Translations under genes and position numbers: made by a program
Notes under the pieces: model-generated
What the model was told of the DNA's origin: nothing
The model's database searches: none
The model's input: only the letters and a program-made list of their open reading frames with translations
Shown here: positions 53,800 to 64,000 of the stretch, piece after piece
Layout: every line of letters starts with the position of its first letter
Numbering within the stretch: position 1 is the first letter of the stretch
Assembly: GCA_922989275.2 (NCBI GenBank)
Contig: OV277857.1
Coordinates: forward strand, 6,820,001 to 6,884,000
DNA from: Gari tellinella
Taxonomy: Eukaryota; Mollusca; Bivalvia; Cardiida; Psammobiidae
Reading direction: 5' to 3'
DNA length: 64,000 nt

Positions 53800-54112
53800 G
53801 ACAGGTAAAGGGAGATGTAAGTAAAACAAAAAGCTTCAAAATGATTTTTCTGTTTTACTTTCACTTTCCTTGAATGGATCTAGTCACCGGACTTATACAC
53901 CGAATAGTAAACAAAGAATTAGTTGTAGTAATACGGAGGTTTTACTGTATACACAGTCAAACCTGTCTTCAGCTACCACTAGATATCGACATACAAGTAT
54001 TTGTAGTTTTCACTGCAGGTTGCAGCTTAATGCAGGACAAAAGTAATTCAGAATGTTCATATAGGAGCCTTCTGTATTATTTTCGTCCTGCGTTTAGTAG
54101 CAACCCCCTTAA
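53800..54112. repeat. Family C-like hairpin pair
   Basis: GTAAAACAAAAAGCTTC/GATTTTTCTGTTTTAC, then GCTTAATGCAGGACAAAAGTAATTCAGAATG/CTTCTGTATTATTTTCGTCCTGCGTTTAG. The design matches the family C palindrome with many changes. Confidence 0.5.
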
Positions 54113-54160
54113 ATGATCACCCTGCATCTTCGGTCAGTGTCGCTTATCAGTCCATTTTTA

Positions 54161-54394
54161 CAGTGGAGAATACGTTATTCTTTCCCGTTTAAACGCACAC
54201 CAATCGCAAACGCATTGCAGTAAATGGAGAAAATGCCAATTCTGAGTATCCGTTTTAATCTGAGTGGCAAACAGTTTGGAGCCTGATCAGACGCCGGATT
54301 ACCCGACGTCTGATCTGGCTCCAAACTAATTGCAATGGAAATACAAGTTTTAGCGTAAACACGTTTATTGGAAAGAATAACGCATTCTCAACTG
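54161..54394 (-). mobile_element. MITE family A, diverged copy A15
   Basis: CAGTGGAGAATACGTTATTC...GAATAACGCATTCTCAACTG, 234 bp. Core GACGCCGGATTACCCGACGTC. Confidence 0.83.
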
Positions 54395-54397
54395 CAT

Positions 54398-54580
54398 TCA
54401 GGAATGGAGCGTTCGGAACAATAAGTATCCATTACTTTTTCCAACACAATTGTGTAACTATTACACACTTGTGTAGGGAAAAGTAATGGAGACCTATTGT
54501 TCCGAACGCTCCATTCCTGAAAAATAATGGAGCGTTTTTGAATGGGATAATAGCACAGGTGTATTTTAATGACTGTGTAA
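54398..54580. repeat. Hairpin of the CAGGAATGGAGCG type
   Basis: CAGGAATGGAGCGTTCGGAACAATA pairs with TATTGTTCCGAACGCTCCATTCCTG; inner TCCATTACTTTTTCC / GGAAAAGTAATGGA also pair. The right flank continues AAAAATAATGGAGCG...AGGTGTATTTTAA, like the right end of the element at 51527-52440, so it is a relative of it. Confidence 0.75.
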
Positions 54581-54597
54581 ATTGAAACAATTGTATT

Positions 54598-54652
54598 CAG
54601 TGGAAGAATAAATTAAATGCGCTAAAAGGTGTTTCTATGGTGTAAAGGGTAA
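54598..54652 (+). repeat. Family C right-end fragment
   Basis: AGTGGAAGAATAAATTAAATGCGCTAAAAGGTGTTTCTATGG...AAAGGGTAAAC is only the terminal part of a family C element. Confidence 0.65.
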
Positions 54653-54997
54653 ACACACGCTGATTGACATGGACAAGCGTTGACAGTTTAAACATAGTTC
54701 ATAGCTAGCCAAATTAGAAACTGTATGGGGTACTCCTTAAAAAGCTATTAAAACGCAATATGTTTCAAATAATTGATCCGGCTCGATTAAAGGTAGGTTT
54801 CCAGAATGTCTGAAAAGTGCATTCTATCACTTTTCTCTCAGACGCTTTGGCAAATTTGATAAATCGAGCTTGGCATACGACATAACCTTGAAAACTCACT
54901 ATGATATTTTTAAAGTCTATAAAAACGAACGTTTTTCTCAGACAGGTATTCTTAGAATGTGTAGGCGAGGTCGTAATCTGTAAATACCATTGTTATA

Positions 54998-55243
54998 CAG
55001 TGGAGAATCTGTTATTCTTTCCCGTTTAAACGCAAACGTACGCAAACGCAAAGCACTAAAACGTAGAAAAGAACAACTTTTGGACAATTCTGATAATTCT
55101 TGTTTATCTTGGTGACAAACAGTTTGGAGCCTGATCAGACGCCGGGTTACCCGGCGTCTGATCTGGCTCCAAACTGTTTGCACTGCAAATAATAGTTTTA
55201 GCGTAAACGCGTTTATTGGGAAAGAATAACAGATTCTCTACTG
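54998..55243 (-). mobile_element. MITE family A, copy A16
   Basis: 246 bp, TA on both sides, near consensus, reverse orientation, intact core GACGCCGGGTTACCCGGCGTC. Confidence 0.88.
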
Positions 55244-55269
55244 TAGACGTAAATAATCGCGTTTAAATA

Positions 55270-55486
55270 ACCTTTTCATGATCAAATCATTCAGCATATA
55301 ATTTACCCTTTCACTGCTTAATTGCCGTCTGCTTCATTATTGCTGTCGGCAAAACACGTTTCAATGTAAGATTCAATGTAGTATGACTTAAAACATATCG
55401 ATACGAGTGCCAACCAGTTTGGATCCTGATCAGACACAGCGTTACGCTTTCAAACGCGCTTTTAGGCGTCATTGAAAGTGAAAGGG
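55270..55486 (-). mobile_element. MITE family B, copy B21 with half its palindrome deleted
   Basis: CTTTTCATGATCAAATCATT start, ACCCTTTCACTGCTTAATTG, then CAACCAGTTTGGATCCTGATCAGACACAGCGTTACGC runs straight into TTTCAAACGCGC: the second palindrome arm is gone. GAAAGGG TTAA end (55487-55490). Confidence 0.8.
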
Positions 55487-55508
55487 TTAAGCTAAAATTT
55501 AAATTTTC

Positions 55509-55622
55509 ATTGCAAAACATTGGACTCAGACGCAGGGTACAATGTAACTCAGTGTCTGATCAGAATCAAAACTATTCGCAAATGTCACTGCATTGTTTGT
55601 GAGTACGGCAGTGAATGGGGTA
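55509..55622. repeat. Family B-like palindrome adjoining B21
   Basis: GCAAAACATTGGACTCAGACGCAGG...CTCAGTGTCTGATCAGAATCAAAACTATTCGC, then AGTGAATGGGG. Confidence 0.6.
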
Positions 55623-56075
55623 AATAATTTTTGAACCCATACAGAATCTAAAGCTTAAAAAGAAAAATTGCGCTAGTTACATAAATTTGCTATTTTACTC
55701 AGATTAAGGGTGCAGATGTTAAAACCTAAGTAACATTGACGTCAACATGTGCACATTTACTTAACAAAAACATTGTACATTGTTTTAAATCACAATCAAT
55801 ATTTCTGGGCTACTTCTTTTCTTATACAAAAGTAAATTGATCGTAGCAATGTGTTCTTGGAAGAGAATTAAAGTTTTCGTCTGTATTGGTAGCTTAAAAC
55901 TCTCGTTTTAGATATCTATTACAAGGTAAAGAGTTCCCTGTTTGCATCAGTTTAAAAAAAGCTAAATGTGTACCTTTTAGCATCATATGGCCATGGTGAC
56001 AAATGAATAAAGAAACCGGATTGGATATGCTACCGTACTATCATAACATACATTTCTCCAAGCCTTGATTTATCC
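55623..56075. other. No recognised gene or repeat
   Basis: Nothing identified. Confidence 0.4.
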
Positions 56076-56326
56076 GGGGCCCGTTTTATAAAAAAAACTA
56101 AGTACGGCGAAAAAAACGGTCGTAAGTCAAAACTTTAAAATACATTTGATTTCTTATTTCTCTATCTAATACTGTCTTGTGATATCTCTTTCGAATCGTT
56201 TTTTCAAGACAACTGCAAAAGAGATGTCAAATGACAGGATAAGATTGAGAAATAAATAGAAATTTAGAATTTTTAAATCTGGCTAACGACAATATTTGTC
56301 GTACGAAGTTTTATGAAACGGGCCCC
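56076..56326. mobile_element. MITE with GGGGCCCGTTTTATAA ends
   Basis: 251 bp with tips GGGGCCCGTTTTATAAAA and ...TTTTATGAAACGGGCCCC; inside, AACGGTCGTAAGTC and ACGACAATATTTGTCGTACG. Larger relative of 9568-9750. Confidence 0.78.
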
Positions 56327-56499
56327 GGTGAGGGAAGGGCTAGGGATTTGAGGGAGAGGGAGGGGTCTCTGTTCTTTAGAACATCATACTTTTAATTTGA
56401 ATGCCAAATGGCACCGTATACGTATAACACAACGAAACGAGAAAGGTTTATAGAGTTTATTCGGCTACCCTATACAAAGCATATGCTGTCTATCTGCTA

Positions 56500-57196
56500 C
56501 AGTGGAGAAAACGTTATTCTTTCCCAATAAACGCGTTACTAATAATCCTGTCAGAGAATTTTGTTAGATGTTTTACATGTATTTACTTACTGTGCTGGCG
56601 GTCCTTTTTATTGTAAGGTTGTGGAACAGGGTTTATATTTTATGTACACTGTTCGTAATTATAGGTGAATATAGGAGATAAGTGTGAGGTTGGGCGCCCC
56701 TAAACCCAGGTTCAAACCCCCAGTGGTTATTAATGATTTATTAATTTATAATTGATTATTGATTGCTACTGACCGTACCAAGGCGGGCTCCTATGTTCAC
56801 TTAGCTTTATGTTTGTCTTGCGTGTTGTTTTCTATTTAGTGTGTAGATGAAGGAATGGTATTGTGTGTATGTGTGTGTGTGTGTGTGTTTGTTATGGTAT
56901 GGCTGTGTGTGTGTTCTGCTTTAGAGATGGGTGTATTGTTTGTGTTGCGTTTCCTGCTTGAGTCTTCTTTCGTATTTATTTACTCTAAAACCATTACATA
57001 TGTATTTCCATTACAAACAGTTTGAAGCCAGATCAGACGCCGGGTAACCCGGTGTCTGATCAGGCTCCAAACTGTTTGCCACCAAGATAAACATGAATTA
57101 TCAACATTGTTCAAAAGTTGTACTTTTCAACGTTTTAGTGTTTTGCGTTTGTGTAAGTTTGCGTTTAAACGGGAAAGAATAACGTATTCTCCACTG
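56500..57196 (+). mobile_element. MITE family A, copy A17 interrupted by repeat L
   Basis: CAGTGGAGAAAACGTTATTC + TTTCCCAATAAACGCG, then 444 bp of repeat L, then TTTACTCTAAAACC, the palindrome (core GACGCCGGGTAACCCGGTGTC) and ...ACGTATTCTCCACTG. TA flanks the whole. Confidence 0.85.
56536..56979 (+). repeat. Repeat L, copy 2, inside A17
   Basis: Homologous to 44898-45441 end to end. It lies between ACGCG and TTTAC of the MITE, and TTAC at its start may be a short target duplication with TTTAC after it. Confidence 0.87.
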
Positions 57197-57760
57197 TACA
57201 TGATTTTGATAAAATGAAGACTTCGGAACATAAGTTATACATGTGCGACCTTATTTACAGACTCGTTCCCATTAGTGTGATAAACACCAACATGTTAGTC
57301 AGCAATAATCGAAAATGAGCCTTTTTCAAATACTCGTATGTTCAGGGATGTATTTGTACCCGCGGTAACTTTTATCACTTTTTGTTTATCATATATTTCA
57401 ATAAAAGTTTCAAGTGCATTAGCCAAATCCCGTTGGTGTTTTCTAGCAGTTTGTATGCAGAATAATTTCGTATTGATTAATGCTGAATTTAACCAATTCA
57501 CAACGTTACCCCAAATACCATATTTATTTGCAAACAATTTCGATCCTAAATATACGCTGCGATAGTCAATTATTTCAACAAAAAAATTTAAGTCCAAGTA
57601 TCTACAATTTACATTTGGGAAATAAAAGCAGACGACAATTGTAAAACTGATGAAGTCTTTGAATTAATAACTTAATACCGTTAGCTATTACATGTACCGC
57701 TATTATTTTTTAGTGCTTGTAAAATCTTGGTTTTAGTGATATCAAATTGTTTTAAGCATT
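57197..57760. other. No clear gene; worn family B-like core near 57530
   Basis: TTTGCAAACAATTTCGATCC, TACGCTGCGATAG and later AAAAGCAGACGACAATTG are B pieces. They fall inside the 100-codon antisense ORF 57295-57597, which argues against that ORF being a gene. Confidence 0.45.
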
Positions 57761-57761
57761 T

Positions 57762-57993
57762 CACTCTCAATGATGCCTTAAAGCACGTTTGCAAACAGTG
57801 TTGGGTCCTGATCAGACGCCGCGTTACGAGGCGTCTGATCAGGACCCAGACTGTTTGACACTTGTTTCGATATGTATTAAATTAGATAAACGTAAATCTA
57901 ACTTTGAAACGTGTTTTGCAGACAACAATACTGTAGCAGACCACAATAAAGCGGTGGAGGGGTAAACATTTTCGTAATAAACATGAAAGGTTT
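57762..57993 (+). mobile_element. MITE family B, copy B23
   Basis: TTTCACTCTCAATGATGCCT start, palindrome with arms TTGGGTCCTGATC/GATCAGGACCCAG (paired change from GGATCC), core GACGCCGCGTTACGAGGCGTC, GCGGTGGAGGGGTAAAC and GAAAGGTTTAA end. Confidence 0.82.
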
Positions 57994-58136
57994 AAATTAA
58001 TATGATGATCATCGCAATGAAAACAGGAACTGCCAACAATGCAAACCCTAAGCTGATGGAGCTTTCTAATCCTGACCTGCTCTTTTTGCAATAGATGTAA
58101 ATGTTTATGTGTCACACAATAAGTATTGCACTGATA

Positions 58137-58482
58137 CGGCGCTCCCTTTCCACAACGAATTCCAACGGGAGACAAACATTGTGTGCGTTTTTCGGAAGGA
58201 GTCGTTATAGGGAGGGAAATTTTGAAAACAGCTTTACTCGAGATCAGACGTTGCATAGCGCGGCGTCTGATCAGGATTAAAGCTATTTTTTAATCGTCAT
58301 TTAGTTTTTTTCGGTCAAAATGTCCATTACGTATCTTTGAGAAAAACAACATCCGACCCTTTCAAGCGGAAAACATTGCAGTAGTGAATGGGTTGAACAT
58401 TTTCCTGTTCAGGCAACTGCGGCAAGCTTCGTTGTGAGGAAGGAGTCGTTTTTGGGAAGGCCGTTGTAGGGAGGGATCACTG
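58137..58482 (+). mobile_element. MITE family D, copy D5
   Basis: TA then CGGCGCTCCCTTTCCACAAC...GTTGTAGGGAGGGATCACTG and TA, 346 bp. The palindrome AACAGCTTTACTCGAGATC... is partly worn. Confidence 0.82.
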
Positions 58483-59550
58483 TACTTAGAACTAAGCAAA
58501 TCATTTTGATAGTTAAACAGGCATCGCATGAAGAAACTTTCCGTGTTGCTTTTATAACGCTGGTATCTACCATCTATTTTCATCATCGTTGATGGTGTTT
58601 CTGTTTTCAAATTCACCTGGCAGCTATTAAAGTCATTAACACTCTTAAATATCTCAATCGGTGTCAGTTACTGTTTTACTCAGTGGTTTTATGTAAAGCA
58701 ATTTCCCTAACATTTGGATGTTTATCAATTTAATGGGAACAAGTCTGTAAACTATACACCCGAAGGCTTATTTCTAACAATCATATAGAAGATATACATT
58801 AATGAGTGAGGTGATTCTCCTTTAACAAAAACTACGAAATGTATATAGTAAAGTATAGAAAGTAAACATGAGATAAATACAAAGCATATTTTATATTGGA
58901 AAAATTATCAATTCGAACACACTGTGTTATGCATTCGTCATATTCTTACTGTGCGACTTTGCTGAAGTCCCCAGTGGATTGGGGAAGGAGGTCAGTATAT
59001 ACAAATTGCCCGAACGGGCAGAGTCGTCAGACTCCACCGAAGTGTCATACTTATACATACACATATCCATACACACCGGAACCATTAGTGCGTTACAGTG
59101 CAGTTACCCTCCAAAACATAAAAAACTTCAAACGGTTCGGACCAATATCTCTCTCCGTATATGTAGATTCAAACTCAGTCTTTTTTTCTTTTCTGCTTTA
59201 TTTTTTATTCTCAATTAAGCAATAATATATCTTCTATACTGAAACCAAGCAATGAGAATGTTTTAACGTTGCTGAGCCATATCTACCGTCTTTGTTACAA
59301 TTGTATTCGAAGTACATGCATACTACTCCTCCCCGACTTTGGAAACGTTTAAACGTACATTGTAGCTACGGAATTTATTTAACCATTTGCTGTTTCTGCT
59401 AAAAAATAACAAATCTCACCAATGAAATGCTTGAGAAAGACCTCAGACTCTATTCAATCGTTTAACAACCATAGGTCCTTATTATTAGATGTTATAGAAA
59501 CGTCATCCAATCGATCCCTTATCATGAATACAATTGTTACTTTCACTCAT
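58483..59550. other. No recognised gene
   Basis: The ORF at 58896-59225 contains a short TATACATACACATATCC patch and no domain. Nothing else is seen. Confidence 0.4.
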
Positions 59551-59693
59551 TTGCGCGGCGTCTGATCAGGATCCAAACTGTTTGGCACGCATTACGATGC
59601 CACCTTATTCAATTTCAACGAAATATTAATTTGAAGAATAAAATCAGACTTGAGTTGTTTAAAGGAGATGACGTCATTGCAGTGACGGGGTCA
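59551..59693 (+). mobile_element. MITE family B, half copy B24
   Basis: Starts inside the palindrome at GCGCGGCGTCTGATCAGGATCC and continues to AAATCAGACTTGAG and GCAGTGACGGGGTCAAC. The first arm and left end are missing. Confidence 0.72.
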
Positions 59694-60262
59694 ACACTTT
59701 TCTGTAGTTGCCAACGATATGTATCGTATTGTTAATATGTGTGTTTTTGCTTGCTGCTGTTTCGATGTTCCTTCGTCATTAAGTAATTCTGGTTGAAAGA
59801 TATCAATTTCAAAGATGATATTCCTTATATGAAACGACAAATCCGAAACAATTTTAAACGTATACGGATTTCATATATTGTGAAAATAAAAATATACATG
59901 TACGCTAAAGTACTAATTATCTCTTAGTTTAATTTGCAGATGAAAACTTTGAACTGAAGTTTACTAATGTTGAGTGGAGCGTTTATGTGTTGTATATGAC
60001 TTACTTATCTCAATTTATGAACTTAGAAGGTACCAACACGGGTAGATTAAAGAAATTTTTTATTATCATGTTTGAAATTAATTATTTGAGGCATGTGGTA
60101 CTTCCCTTTATATCGTAAACATAAGTTTTATAACGCATTATTACCAACCTGTCTTAACCTTGTTTACCCTGAAACTCTAAATGGACAAGTTTGGTTGCCA
60201 GTTGAGTGTAGTACATGTATGACTAAAAATGTTTTGTTTTTTGTTTATGTATATCAATTTGA
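59694..60262. other. No recognised gene or repeat
   Basis: Nothing identified. Confidence 0.4.
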
Positions 60263-60340
60263 AACACATTGCAGACCCTGGTCAGAGGTCTCCTTACGGA
60301 TCCTTCTGATCTTTGGATGCACTGTTTGCACTGTTTGCAC
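60263..60340 (+). repeat. Family E fragment
   Basis: CATTGCAGACCCTGGTCAGAGGTCTCCTTACGGATCCTTCTGATC...TGCACTGTTTGCACTGTTTGCAC: E core with a 10-base GCACTGTTTG duplication. Confidence 0.65.
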
Positions 60341-60432
60341 AGGACATTCCAAATAATATACGTAAAAACACACGAAAACAGAAACAGACGGGTTGTTTCG
60401 TTATAATGTGAGTGAACAGATTGATTTATATA

Positions 60433-60758
60433 CAGTGCTCCCTCTATACAACGACATCCATTGGGAGACAAAAATGTGTACGTTGTTCGGAGGGAGTCGT
60501 TATAGAGAGGGAAATTCGTTTACATTTTCAAACATCTTGAATCCAGATCAGACGCCGCGTAACGCGGCGTCTGATCTGGATTCAAGATGTTTGTCACTCG
60601 TCATTAAGTTTTTTTTCTGTCAAAATGTTCAATATGTAACTTTGAGAAAAAAAGCAGAAGACAACTTTAAACAGACTATATTACAGCAGTAAAAGTGTTA
60701 GACAAAATTGTCTTGTTTGGGGAACCGCGACAAGGGTCATTGTAAAGAGGGGACGCTG
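60433..60758 (+). mobile_element. MITE family D, copy D6
   Basis: 326 bp, TA on both sides, CAGTGCTCCCTCTATACAAC...GTAAAGAGGGGACGCTG. The palindrome (60528-60593) is nearly perfect, with GACGCCGCGTAACGCGGCGTC. Confidence 0.87.
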
Positions 60759-61047
60759 TAGATGAAGAAATTTATGTCTGCACAATACTACTTTATTTCT
60801 TAAAATATTACGACGAATATTAACATGTGCAAAACAATTTGTAGGAATAGTCAACACATTGGCACGTTTCGATTTGGTCAGAGGTCACATTTTAACGAAA
60901 ATAGAATGAAGACATCGTCTCCCCAACGCTGCTGCTATTCCCCACATATGCAAAGGCATTGACCAGTTGTTTACTACATGTATACATGTAGGGTGTCGAT
61001 ACGCAGGACAGCCATTTCTCCGAATATTTCCGAAAGCTTCGGATTAT
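60759..61047. other. No recognised feature
   Basis: Nothing identified. Confidence 0.4.
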
Positions 61048-61135
61048 TATCCTAGCAGATGGTAGCTTAAAGCAGGTTGAACGTACAACAGTAGGGCGCA
61101 TTCTGCTTTACTTTCAACATGTTTTAAGTAGTAGC
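61048..61135 (-). repeat. Family C fragment C14
   Basis: ATCCTAGCAGATGGTAGCTT + AAAGCAGG..., GGGCGCATTCTGCTTTACTTTC. One palindrome arm has a deletion. Confidence 0.7.
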
Positions 61136-61966
61136 GCTTGAAAAATAGAAAACATGGAAATCTTAGGACTTTTTAATATCTACTTGTGGCAGCCTTGGTT
61201 ACTTTTGTGGCATTAAAAACATGACTGGACTATCTTAACTTTGCCATTGCATGATCAGTCCAACACTATCACCTCATCATTAATGTGACTGTTTATTTAT
61301 GTACCAGTTCGGATAGTATGTATTTAGATTGATTTACATGTACTGCCAATTCGGTTAGCTCAAGAAGAAACGGGTTGGTCAGCGTCCGATTTAGATCAAA
61401 TCCTCTTCGGAATTGTTGTCTCATTCGACTTTAAAAGGGTTAAGAAAAGCAATCTACTAAGAGGGAAATAATGTAGATAATTGTTTTACCTTTTAAGCTA
61501 AAAGCTTTCCTACATGTAACTCTAAAAAGCTTTCCTGACTCTTACACTGCTCAATTTCCGTCTAATTCAGACATGTCAAATGCCCTCCGTTTAAAATATA
61601 TAATATTTATCATTCTTAAAGAAAAGAAAATATAATTTGAGTATTGTATTGCTGGAACGCAGATCAAACGATTTGCGACTCAGCGTGTGTTGTAAATGGA
61701 GACTGTTTGCAAACGCTTGCGTAATTTCGCCTTATAAGACCTTTTAAACTAATGATGTCTTGTTTATGACTGGTACAGCTTGGTCAGCGTAAAGTGTTTT
61801 AGCTCTGAGCAGGAATAGGCAGACTAAAAGGTTTGATATAAGAATGTCCATATGTAAGAGTGTCGGATATAAACAGTTAATGAATATTGAATGGCATCTA
61901 TCTACCGTGAAACCTTCAACACTTGTCATGATGAAAAGCTGTCTGCTATGAAATTGGCATATGTTA
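61136..61966. other. No recognised gene or repeat
   Basis: TTTGCAAACGCTTGCGTAATTTCGCC near 61687 may be a family B flank. Otherwise nothing. Confidence 0.4.
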
Positions 61967-61967
61967 A

Positions 61968-62158
61968 CCCTTTATACCATTGACACACACTCATGCGGCC
62001 TTACAAACAATTCGTCTTTGAACACTCCACTTGTCCAATGCAAACAGTAAACTGTTTCCCATTCTGCAATACATTTACACATAACATTTACAGTCCAATT
62101 GGAGTAGACTTAATTGGAAAATGGAAATGTCCACCGATGTTTCAGGACAAAGGCTTTA
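61968..62158 (+). repeat. Family E-like element, worn
   Basis: TTAACCCTTTATACCA start, CCAATGCAAACAGTAAACTGTTT (core lost, arms fused), AATTGGAAAATGGAAATG and TTTCAGGACAAAGGCTTTATTAAC end. Confidence 0.55.
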
Positions 62159-62729
62159 TTAACTATATAATGAATTAACTGATTTCCTATATTTTTTGTA
62201 CTGTTTGGTATTTAGTTCCAATTAACGAAATATGTGTTTTCCACTTAATTGGGTTAGTCATATATACGTATAAGATATACTGATGTAGACTGATAATGAA
62301 AATTTAACATACCATTTTATGGATGGTGTAACTTTGAACCAGTAGTCCGCTTCATACTAGTCTATTTTAGAATGTGTCTGTTGCAAAATATTACTATTCA
62401 GCTTAAACTGCATATGACAAAATTTTCGTACGCATTTTTAACAGTTTATATACAATTAGATACCAAAATATTTCGCGTCAGATCGATTTGGTTCGAAGCG
62501 TTTGCAAATCTAAGAGTAACACTTGCTTACATGAAAGGAGAAACAACTTGTCTATGTCACCTTAAAGCGGTTTGATCATGAATCACTTAGTATCGTGAAC
62601 TGTTGACTAAATTTGGTAACACTTGATCACTTAGTTTATAGAAACGATTCTTCTCCGTAATTGTGTATTTTATTGATAGCATTATTTTGTTCAACTCTAA
62701 ACACTTTAGCTGTGGTGCCATGATAACTG
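62159..62729. other. No recognised gene or repeat
   Basis: Nothing identified. Confidence 0.4.
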
Positions 62730-63135
62730 TTGCAAACAGTGTTGATCCAAATGAGATACAGTGGAGAATCTGTTATTCTTTCCCAATAAACGCGTTTACG
62801 CTAAAACTATTATTTGCAGTGCAAACAGTTTGGAGCCAGATCAGACGCCGGGTAACCCGGCGTCTGATCATGCCACCAAGATAAACATGAATTATCAGAA
62901 TTGTCCAAAAAAAATTCTTTTCTAAGTTTTAGTGCTTTGCGTTTGCGTACGTTTGCGTTTAAACGGGAAAGAATAACATATTCTCCACTGTACCGCGTTA
63001 CACCGCGGTTCATCAGGATTTAAACATTTTGACACTCTGGCCCTGTTTCGAAATATAATTTTGAAAGTTCTATTTTCAGAACAGAAGCAGACAACAACTA
63101 TTGTAGAAGATAACAATCCAAGTATTTGAAGAGTA
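62730..63135 (+). mobile_element. MITE family B, copy B25 split by A18
   Basis: GTTGCAAACAGTGTTGATCC + AAATGAGA before, and CCGCGTTACACCGCGGTTCATCAGGATTTAAACATTTTGACAC after A18, then GAAGCAGACAACAACTATTG. The palindrome arm is cut exactly by the insertion. Confidence 0.8.
62759..62990 (+). mobile_element. MITE family A, copy A18 nested in B25
   Basis: 232 bp, TA on both sides, TIRs intact. Part of its own second palindrome arm (GGCTCCAAACTGTTTG) is deleted after GATCA. Confidence 0.88.
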
Positions 63136-63292
63136 AAGTACAGTGGAACACGAATTTACGTCAGGAATTTTCTATATCGGTGTTACATATAACGGTACGT
63201 GATTGCTGTAAGCAAGATGAATCTATCTAAGAATCCTCCCCAGGGAGGTTTAACTTTACACTTATGATGGTTTACTCTGTCACCTGCCTTAA

Positions 63293-63511
63293 CCCTTTCA
63301 CTGCCAATAAGTTCGTGAGATTTATACCCCTTCATCGTGTCATTGTCGTCTGCTGCAAATTTGTCGTTTCAAAGTTAAAAAATGAGGCAGTATGACTGAA
63401 GAAATTTCAAAACGAGTGTCAAACAGTTTGGATCCTGATCGTTAAAAGGCGTCTGATCAGAATCCAAACTGTTTGCAAACGCGCTTTTAAGCGTCATTAA
63501 AAGCGGAAGGG
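63293..63511 (-). mobile_element. MITE family B, copy B26
   Basis: 219 bp between TTAA (63289-63292, 63512-63515). CCCTTTCACTGCCAATAAGT start, palindrome with a collapsed core (CCTGATCGTTAAAAGGCGTC), AACGCGCTTTTAAGCGTCAT and GCGGAAGGG end. Confidence 0.86.
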
Positions 63512-63770
63512 TTAAACACAAGTGTTGTAGTCCCTTGATTGATCGAAAACTTGCGTGTGCGTGTATGTTAGAGGGTAAATTGCACAGTGTGGATCTTTAC
63601 TATTTAACCATTTACCACATATTTTTTTCTAATTTTAATAACATGTGTAAAATTAAATTAGACGGGCGTAAAATGGTGTTTTATTAGAGTATTGGGTTAA
63701 ACGAAATGAGCGAAAACACAGCACAATGAAATGGGACAATTACGGTATCTTGAAATATTATTGACGTTTT

Positions 63771-63815
63771 TGCAAACGCGCTTTTAAAAGCGTCATTGAG
63801 AGCGAAAGAGTTAAG
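63771..63815 (-). repeat. Family B end fragment
   Basis: TTTGCAAACGCGCTTTTAAAAGCGTCATTGAGAGCGAAAGAGTTAA, the terminal 40 bases only. Confidence 0.75.
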
Positions 63816-64000
63816 CAAAACAAAAACATGAAACTAATTTACCCATAATTACTGCATAAATATTGCACTTATATTCTAGCGCATGTGTATCAACACTCAG
63901 CGGATCGTACATAATTTCCCTTTTGGAAGTTAGTTAATCAACAGTTTGTTTTTGTACGCAATGTTTATAACTCACGACTAATTGTAATTTGGAATTATCG

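Noticed and set aside
57295..57597. 100-codon antisense ORF
   Set aside because: It overlaps worn family B pieces (TTTGCAAACAATTTCGATCC, TACGCTGCG) and has no domain.
58896..59225. 109-codon ORF
   Set aside because: Contains a simple TATACATACACATA patch, no domain, and an overlapping ORF in another frame of similar quality.

Overview
This window is nuclear DNA of an animal, most likely a bivalve mollusc. The reasons are a single split gene with GT-AG introns, AT-rich sequence with no dense coding, and several repeat types that I associate with bivalves: hairpin MITEs with GACGCCG...CGGCGTC cores, and an AGCTCACCTGAG...CAGGTGAGC repeat with GTCCGTCGT runs. The species cannot be fixed from the sequence; the clade is an inference.

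One gene is clear. On the + strand, seven exons between 3733 and 13857 join in frame, with consistent GT-AG splice sites and intron phases 1,2,0,1,1,0, into a 276-residue secreted chymotrypsin-fold (S1A) protein. It is not an active protease: the catalytic His is Asn, the catalytic Ser is Gln, only the Asp is kept, and the usual Arg/Lys before IVGG is Leu. It is a serine protease homolog (SPH). Its introns and flanks are packed with transposon copies, one of them 40 bp from the last exon.

The rest is repeats. I sort the short non-autonomous elements into families by their ends. A: about 246 bp, TIR CAGTGGAGAATCTG..., TA target duplication. B: 210-280 bp, CCCTTT...AAAGGG ends in TTAA. C: about 244 bp, CCCTTTAC...GTAAAGGG-type ends in TTAA. 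D: 330-370 bp, CAGTGCTCCCTCTC ends with TA. E: about 240 bp, CCCTTTGAACCC end with TTAA. A, B, D and (with a changed core) E all carry a long central palindrome of one design, CAAACAG...GATCAGACGCC...GGCGTCTGATC...CTGTTTG, although their ends differ. C has a different central palindrome, TTAAAGCAGG...CCTGCTTTAA.

Larger elements: a mariner-like element at 22554-24016 with perfect 37-bp TIRs and a broken transposase; a 4.5-kb element at 24961-29472 with ~460-bp TIRs, CACGGTG ends and a 5-bp target duplication; a Mutator-like element at 8416-8867 with a 9-bp duplication; a fold-back element at 46437-48223; and two TIR elements with tRNA-like sequence inside (27580-28124 and 51527-52440). Nested insertions give relative ages.

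Layout: 1-3700 duplicated upstream repeats; 3733-13857 the SPH gene; 13.9-22.5 kb MITE-dense; 22.5-29.5 kb larger elements; 29.5-34.7 kb MITEs; 34.7-46 kb mostly unrecognised low-repeat DNA; 46-64 kb fold-back and MITE-rich DNA with no recognised gene. No rRNA, functional tRNA, CRISPR array or operon was found.
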